Assembly (NCBI GenBank): GCA_016860845.1
Contig: BOKF01000010.1
Span: 124,001 to 188,000, forward strand
Length of the DNA: 64,000 nucleotides
Origin: Chloroflexota bacterium
GTDB lineage: Bacteria; Chloroflexota; Anaerolineae; 4572-78; J111
Direction: 5' to 3'
Shown: positions 59,343-64,000 of the stretch, in pieces
Layout: every line of letters starts with the position of its first letter
How positions within the stretch are numbered: position 1 is the stretch's first letter
The notes under the pieces: model-generated
Seen by the model: only the letters and a program-made list of their open reading frames with translations
The model's database searches: none
Told to the model about the DNA's origin: nothing
Position numbers and translations under genes: made by a program

Positions 59343-60799
59343 CCGAGATCGTTGTCGTCGGGGCCGGGCCAGCGGGGGTAGCAGCGGCAGTCACGGCAGC
59401 CCAGGCCGGGGCCAAAGTGACCCTTATCGAGGAGTCAGCCCGGCCCGGCGGACAATATTTCAAACAGCCGAGGGCGGATCTTGACCCGGACCATTTCCCC
59501 CCTTCACTGGCCGATAACATCCGGCAAGGCCGAGACCTGCTGGCCGGGTTGAACCAGCCCAACCTTGAGCTGCGTTGCAACACGCTGGCCTGGAATGTCA
59601 CCCCCGACCGAAAACTCAGCCTCTATCCGCTCAACGCCGCCAGTGCAGACGAAATACAAGCCCAACGGCTGATTATCGCCGCCGGGGCTTACGAGCGGGT
59701 GATGCCCTTTCCCGGCTGGACGCTGCCCGGGGTGATGACCGTCGGTGGGGCACAGTTGCTGCTCAAGGGGCAAGGTCTGCTGACCGGGCGGCGACGGCTG
59801 CTGGCCGGAACCGGCCCACTGCTGCAACTGGCCGGGGTGCAACTGCTCGAAGCCGGGGCAGAAATTGCGGCGATTGTCGAGCTACAACCCCAAAAGAAAT
59901 TTCTCTCGCTGGCCCCCAAACTGTGGGGGCATTGGGGCAAGGTGGGCCAGGGTTTGACCAACCGGCGGCGGCTGCAACAGGCCGGAGTCCCACTGAAATT
60001 TGGTTATGCCGTTGTCCGGGCGCTGGGCGAGCGAGAGGTGGAGGAGGCGGTCATTGCCAGGGTGGACGACGCTGGCCGGCCCATCGCCGGGAAGGAGGAG
60101 CGGCTGGTGGTGGACACGATTTGCCTCAACTTTGGCTTTGTTCCAGCCACCGAATTGACCCGACTGGCCGGCTGCGAGCAGCGATTTGACCCCTACTTCG
60201 GCGCTCTGGCCACCGTGACCAATGAGACGATGGAGACCAGCCAGCCGGGCATTTTTGCGGTCGGGGAGGTGCGTGGTATTGGCGGGGTGGAGGTGGCCCT
60301 GCTCGAGGGACGTATTGCCGGGGCGGCGGCGGCCCAGCAGTTGGGCTATCAAGTGGACGAGACTGCTCACAGTAGCGCGGCGTTGCGAAAAGAGTGGCAG
60401 AGGGCGCGCTCGGTGGTGGAAACATTAGGGACGATGTTTTCCATCAAGCCAGGCCTATGTGCGTTAGCCTCTGACGACGTTGTAGTCTGCCGCTGCGAAG
60501 AAGTGACCGCCGGGGCGGTGCGGGCTGCGGTAAGAGCAGGGGCCACCCACCTCAACCAGTTGAAACCCTGGGCGCGGGCCGGCATGGGCCGCTGCCAGGG
60601 CCGGGTCTGCGGACCGATTGTGGCCCACCTGGTCGCCCAGGAAACAGGGTGGGATCTGGCCGCTGTCGGAACATTCACCGCTCGCCCGCCGGTCAAGCCT
60701 ATCCCCATGGGTGTTATCGTCGGGCCGGATAAACCGGCCGAACCGGAACTGCAATGGGAAGACCACGTGACCCAGTATGGGCAAGTGAGGAGATCATAA
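59339..60799 (+). CDS. FAD/NAD-type flavoprotein subunit with C-terminal BFD-like [2Fe-2S] domain (HcnB/OoxA type)
   Basis: A 486-residue electron-transfer flavoprotein. It has the FAD fold VVVGAGPAGVAAAV, a middle pyridine-nucleotide-like domain (LAGTGPLLQLAGVQLLEAG), and a C-terminal BFD-like cluster with CRCEEVTAGAV then GRCQGRVCGP. Relatives form heteromeric dehydrogenases for opines, glycine (cyanide formation), hydroxyproline and proline. All of these oxidise an amino acid C-N bond, which suits an N-alkylglutamate. Confidence 0.9.
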   Translation: MTEIVVVGAGPAGVAAAVTAAQAGAKVTLIEESARPGGQYFKQPRADLDPDHFPPSLADNIRQGRDLLAGLNQPNLELRCNTLAWNVTPDRKLSLYPLNAASADEIQAQRLIIAAGAYERVMPFPGWTLPGVMTVGGAQLLLKGQGLLTGRRRLLAGTGPLLQLAGVQLLEAGAEIAAIVELQPQKKFLSLAPKLWGHWGKVGQGLTNRRRLQQAGVPLKFGYAVVRALGEREVEEAVIARVDDAGRPIAGKEERLVVDTICLNFGFVPATELTRLAGCEQRFDPYFGALATVTNETMETSQPGIFAVGEVRGIGGVEVALLEGRIAGAAAAQQLGYQVDETAHSSAALRKEWQRARSVVETLGTMFSIKPGLCALASDDVVVCRCEEVTAGAVRAAVRAGATHLNQLKPWARAGMGRCQGRVCGPIVAHLVAQETGWDLAAVGTFTARPPVKPIPMGVIVGPDKPAEPELQWEDHVTQYGQVRRS

Positions 60800-60800
60800 T

Positions 60801-60879
60801 TGTGAATTATTAATTGTTAACCATTCACAATTGACTATTCATACCGCAAGGGTATCCCTTTGGGACAATTCACAATTTT
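60801..60879. repeat. CAATTCACAATT-type dispersed repeat
   Basis: TTGTGAATTATTAATTG, CCATTCACAATTG, a CCGCAAGGGTATCCCTTTGGG segment and ACAATTCACAATT fill the gap before the fusion gene. A relative lies at 17464. Confidence 0.75.
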
Positions 60880-60889
60880 TTACGGGACT

Positions 60890-62662
60890 ATGGCTAACCA
60901 GCAACCCAGCTCAAATAGCGCCGATGTGGTTATCATCGGCGGCGGCATTATCGGCTGCGCGGCGGCGCACTACCTTGCTCAACACGGCGCGGAGGTGCTG
61001 CTCATCGAGCGGCGGGGGATTGGCAGCGGTGCGTCGGGGCGGTCCGGCGGCGGGGTGCGCCAGTCGGCCCGCGCCTCCGAAGAGCTGCCGCTGGCCCTGG
61101 AAAGCATCGCTCTTTTCCCCGGCTTGTCTGACGAATTGAGCCTTGACCTGGAATACACCCGCGCCGGCAACCTGCGCCTGGTCGAAATCCCCGACCATGT
61201 CCGGCCCATGCAGCTTGACATCGTCCGGCAGCAGGCCGTGGGCCTGGAGTTGCGCTGGGTGGGGCCCGAGGACGTGCGGGAACTGGTCCCAGGATTGGGT
61301 CAAGGCGAAGTGTTGGGGGCCAGTTTTTGCCCCACCGATGGACACTGCAACCCCTTTCGGTTGGTCACAGGCTTTTACCAGGCCGCCCTGCGAGCCGGAG
61401 CCAGGACATTGCTCGGCTACGAAGTCCGCGCCATCCGTCAGACCGAGGGCGGCCAGGCCATCGTCGAGGCTGGCGACCGGATCGTGACTGCGCCAACCGT
61501 GCTGATTGCTGCCGGGGCAGGATCACTCGAACTGTGTTTGAAACTCGGTTTCGACCTGCCCCTGGCGAATATGTGCTATGAATCCATGATTTCCGAGGCC
61601 CTGCCCCCACTGTTTCCCTACATGTTCGGTGTGGCCACCGGCGATTTGTTTTTTCGCCAGACCCGGCATGGCGGTGTTCACTTTGGCGGCGGGACGATTG
61701 CGCCAAGCGAGATTGAGCGGGTTACCGGGGCGAACCTCAAGCTGGCAGTTGAACATCTCACCCGGCTGCTGCCATCGCTGCGCCAGGTTTCGCTGCTGCG
61801 CACCTGGGGCGGCCTGGACCCCAATACCCCGGATGGCCTGCCGATTATTGACCGGCTGAATGAGAATGTCATTCTGGCAACCGGCTTCTGCGGCCACGGC
61901 CTGGCCATCGGCCCGGTGGTGGGGCGTTACCTGGCCGACTGGATCAGCAGCGGCGACAAGCCCGCCCCTCTCACCCCCTTCCCCCACGAGCGCTTCAAAC
62001 GCTGGCTGCGTACCCGCTGGACTCCCTCAGGCACGTTTGAAGCCGCCCTGGCTACCGGCGCTCCTTCCAGCCTCCCAACTGGCAGCAATGGTGCACAAGC
62101 CAAAATCGAAACCGGGCCACACTCCAAAATCCAAAATCTAAATTCTAAATTCCAAAATCTCTTGGTGATTGACCCTGCTCTCTGCACCGGCTGCCGCATG
62201 TGCGAGATGGCCTGCTCTATTGAGCATGAGCAAGTGGTCCTCCCAACTGACAGCCTCCGCATTCGCGTGGCCTACCCCAGCGATGATTTTTTTATGCCCA
62301 TGACCTGTATCCACTGCGAAGAAATCTACTGCATGAAATCCTGCCCTTTTGCCGCGCTGGAACTGGATGGTGACTCTGGGATTATCAAAGTTATTGACGA
62401 GAACTGCACTGGCTGCATGCTCTGCGTCAAAGCCTGCCCCTACGGCGGCATCTACTTTGTTGAAGAAAAGAAAACCGTGATCAAGTGCGACCTGTGCGGC
62501 GGCAACCCCGCCTGCGCTATTTACTGCCCCACCCAGGCTATCACCTTCGCCCCGCTGGATGGGGACACCTGGGGCCGGATGAAACAAAGGGCGGTAGACA
62601 ATCTCTGGGCGTTGGTAGAGAAGGACCAGCTTAGAACCAGAAGGAGGAAGCGCCGGAAATGA
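60890..62662 (+). CDS. DAO-type flavin amine dehydrogenase fused to a four-cluster ferredoxin (HcnC-AorA-like fusion)
   Basis: A 590-residue fusion starting MANQQPSSNSADVVIIGGG. Residues 1-400 are a glycine/sarcosine/D-amino-acid-oxidase-type FAD domain (GASGRSGGGVRQS, FDLPLANMCYES, TWGGLDPNTPDGLPIID, FCGHGLAIGPVVG). Residues 424-590 hold four cluster motifs with Cys near 432-442, 473-485, 506-516 and 533-546, like the ferredoxin subunit that serves aldehyde oxidoreductases. The linker (residues 405-423, including SKIQNLNSKFQNL) is coded by an AT-rich dispersed repeat. Electrons from amine oxidation could pass straight to the clusters. Its stop overlaps the next start. Confidence 0.9.
   Translation: MANQQPSSNSADVVIIGGGIIGCAAAHYLAQHGAEVLLIERRGIGSGASGRSGGGVRQSARASEELPLALESIALFPGLSDELSLDLEYTRAGNLRLVEIPDHVRPMQLDIVRQQAVGLELRWVGPEDVRELVPGLGQGEVLGASFCPTDGHCNPFRLVTGFYQAALRAGARTLLGYEVRAIRQTEGGQAIVEAGDRIVTAPTVLIAAGAGSLELCLKLGFDLPLANMCYESMISEALPPLFPYMFGVATGDLFFRQTRHGGVHFGGGTIAPSEIERVTGANLKLAVEHLTRLLPSLRQVSLLRTWGGLDPNTPDGLPIIDRLNENVILATGFCGHGLAIGPVVGRYLADWISSGDKPAPLTPFPHERFKRWLRTRWTPSGTFEAALATGAPSSLPTGSNGAQAKIETGPHSKIQNLNSKFQNLLVIDPALCTGCRMCEMACSIEHEQVVLPTDSLRIRVAYPSDDFFMPMTCIHCEEIYCMKSCPFAALELDGDSGIIKVIDENCTGCMLCVKACPYGGIYFVEEKKTVIKCDLCGGNPACAIYCPTQAITFAPLDGDTWGRMKQRAVDNLWALVEKDQLRTRRRKRRK
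62101..62162. repeat. AT-rich repeat forming the linker of the fusion gene
   Basis: AAAATCGAAACC, then CCAAAATCCAAAATCTAAATTC and AAATTCCAAAATC, read in frame as AKIETGPHSKIQNLNSKFQ. TTG and GTG codons just after it could allow internal initiation of the ferredoxin part, but no ribosome site is seen. Confidence 0.85.
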
Positions 62663-64000
62663 CCTACTACGGCTATGCCGGAAAAATCTTGCGGGTCAAT
62701 TTGACCGAGCGCCAAGTGACGACCGAGCCGCTCGACCTGAAGCTGGCCGAGGATTTTGTCGGCGGGCGCGGGTTGTCTTCTCGCCTGCTGTACGAGGAGT
62801 TGGACCCGGCCTCCGACGCTCTGGGACCGGATAACCAGCTCATCTTCGGGACAGGACCGCTGACCGGAACAGGCGCTCCGGCGGCTTCGCGCTACGTGGT
62901 GGTCTGTAAGTCGCCGCTGACAGGCACCATTGCCTGCTCCAACTCCGGCGGCTTTTTTGGCCCGGAGCTAAAGTTTGCCGGTTATGATGTGTTGATTTTT
63001 GAGGGCCGGGCTACTGAACCGGTCTACGTCTGGATTGAAAACGACAAAGTAGAGATTCGCCCGGCGCAGCACTTGTGGGGCAAAACCGCCCCGGAAACCG
63101 ATGCGGCGGTGCTGGCCGAAACCCACCCGGCGGCCAAAGTGGCCTGTATCGGCCCTACCGGCGAGCAGTTGTCGCCCATCGCCGGGGTGGTCAACGACCG
63201 CACTCGCTTGGCCGCTCGCTCCGGCGTGGGCGCGGTGATGGGCAGCAAAAATTTGAAAGCAGTGGCTGTGCGGGGGACTCAAAGCATCAAGCTGGCCGAC
63301 CCCAAAGCCTTCTGGTTGGCCATCCAAGAGGTCAACCGGAAAATTGTCAATGACCCAATTTCCTTTGGCAGCTTTCGCGCCTACGGCACGGCCAACCTGG
63401 TCAACCTGCTCAATGAAACCGGCGGCTACCCTACCCGCAACTTTCAGGAAGAAGTGTTTGAGGGGGCGGCGGCGGTCAGCGGCGAGGCACTCAAAGAGCG
63501 GATGACCCGTACCAACCGGGCCTGTTTTGCCTGCCCCATCGCCTGCACCCGCGTGACCGAGATTGTGGACGAGCGCTTTGCCGCCAAAGGTGAAGGACCT
63601 GAGTTTGAATCGCTCTGGGGCTTTAGCGCGCTGTGCGGCATTGACGACTTGGCGGCAGCGGTCAAAGCCAATTATCTCTGCAACGATTACGGCATAGATA
63701 CCATGTCCCTGGCCGTCACCATCGCTACGGCCATGGAGATGTATGAAAGCGACTTTCTGACTCAAGCAGTGGTCGGCTTTCCCATCGGCTTTGGTATGGC
63801 TGATGAGATGGTCCGCCTGGTCGAGCTGGCCTGCCGGAGTGAAGGATTTGGGGTCGAGTTAGCCCAGGGTTCCTACCGGCTCACCCAAAAATATGGCTGC
63901 CCCCACCTGTTTATGGGCGTTAAAAAGCAGGAGATGGCGGCGTACAGCCCCCGCGTCTTTCAGGGGATGTCGCTGCACTATGCAACCTCTAACCGGGGGG
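62659..64000 (+). CDS. aor: Tungsten aldehyde:ferredoxin oxidoreductase, 3' end cut by window edge
   Basis: The first 447 residues of an AOR-family enzyme, which oxidises aldehydes to acids with ferredoxin. MTYYGYAGKILRVNLT is the classical start, behind AAGGAGG. Pterin-binding regions GGRGLSSRLLYEEL and GVGAVMGSKNLKAV are present, as are three cluster ligands Cys289, Cys292 and Cys296 in CFACPIAC; the fourth lies beyond the window. EGPEFESLWGF and GIDTMS are also typical. It overlaps the fusion gene by 4 bp, so aldehyde oxidation and amine oxidation are translationally coupled. A true AOR is most likely; exact aldehyde unknown. Confidence 0.95.
   Translation, partial: MTYYGYAGKILRVNLTERQVTTEPLDLKLAEDFVGGRGLSSRLLYEELDPASDALGPDNQLIFGTGPLTGTGAPAASRYVVVCKSPLTGTIACSNSGGFFGPELKFAGYDVLIFEGRATEPVYVWIENDKVEIRPAQHLWGKTAPETDAAVLAETHPAAKVACIGPTGEQLSPIAGVVNDRTRLAARSGVGAVMGSKNLKAVAVRGTQSIKLADPKAFWLAIQEVNRKIVNDPISFGSFRAYGTANLVNLLNETGGYPTRNFQEEVFEGAAAVSGEALKERMTRTNRACFACPIACTRVTEIVDERFAAKGEGPEFESLWGFSALCGIDDLAAAVKANYLCNDYGIDTMSLAVTIATAMEMYESDFLTQAVVGFPIGFGMADEMVRLVELACRSEGFGVELAQGSYRLTQKYGCPHLFMGVKKQEMAAYSPRVFQGMSLHYATSNRG

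Noticed and set aside
59058..62162. True hydrogen cyanide synthase (HcnABC)
   Set aside because: The families match, but the set is shared with opine, proline and sarcosine dehydrogenases, and the amine-pathway context, the ferredoxin fusion and AOR do not suit cyanide formation.

Overview
The window looks like about 64 kb of a Chloroflexota chromosome (an Anaerolineae-like bacterium). This rests on the fairly GC-rich coding sequence, the gene families present, and the very high load of short dispersed repeats between and inside genes; no rRNA or marker gene is present to prove it. No tRNA, rRNA or CRISPR array was seen.

Left and centre (1-52622): an almost unbroken run of about 48 genes on the minus strand, interrupted only by one inserted TnpB element on the plus strand. 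Read in the direction of transcription (right to left) it encodes: a TrpB-like synthase and a 2-hydroxyacid dehydrogenase; an indolepyruvate:ferredoxin oxidoreductase (iorAB, copy 2); a three-subunit molybdenum hydroxylase; a HisC-like aminotransferase; a PaaX-type repressor; MaoC hydratase, SDR dehydrogenase, thiolase and two crotonase-fold enzymes; a ferredoxin, a four-subunit Por-type and a three-subunit Kor-type 2-oxoacid:ferredoxin oxidoreductase; phenylacetate-CoA ligase; iorAB copy 1; an isopropylmalate-synthase-like enzyme with LeuC, LeuD and a LeuB/DmlA-like dehydrogenase; an acyl-CoA dehydrogenase; a complete branched-chain-type ABC importer (livKHMGF); a class III CoA transferase; an M28 peptidase; a second phenylacetate-CoA ligase family protein; hydantoinase/oxoprolinase subunits; a possible conflict-system ParB-like protein; an esterase; leucine dehydrogenase; a V4R protein; an acyl-CoA dehydrogenase; and a two-subunit B12-dependent acyl-CoA mutase. 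Taken together this reads as an anaerobic amino-acid and aryl-acid catabolic island: import, deamination, ferredoxin-linked oxidative decarboxylation to acyl- or arylacyl-CoA, beta-oxidation-type steps, and exit through a mutase.

Right (53060-64000): a divergent plus-strand operon encoding a glutamine-synthetase-fold gamma-glutamyl-amine ligase (GmaS-like), an APC permease, a three-gene N-methylglutamate-synthase-like set (mgsABC), a three-gene opine/cyanide-oxidase-like flavoprotein set whose last member is fused to a four-cluster ferredoxin, and a tungsten aldehyde:ferredoxin oxidoreductase. I infer a route amine -> gamma-glutamylamide -> N-alkylglutamate -> aldehyde + glutamate -> acid, with the usual N-methylglutamate dehydrogenase replaced by a different flavoenzyme wired to an aldehyde oxidoreductase. 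If the amine is aromatic, the product could enter the neighbouring aryl-acetate genes. This operon is the best candidate for an undescribed system.

A second theme is structural: short AT-rich and palindromic repeat modules sit at many gene boundaries, supply stop codons and N-termini, and lie in frame inside at least ten genes. Identical modules are read in different frames in different genes, and one forms the linker of the flavoprotein-ferredoxin fusion.
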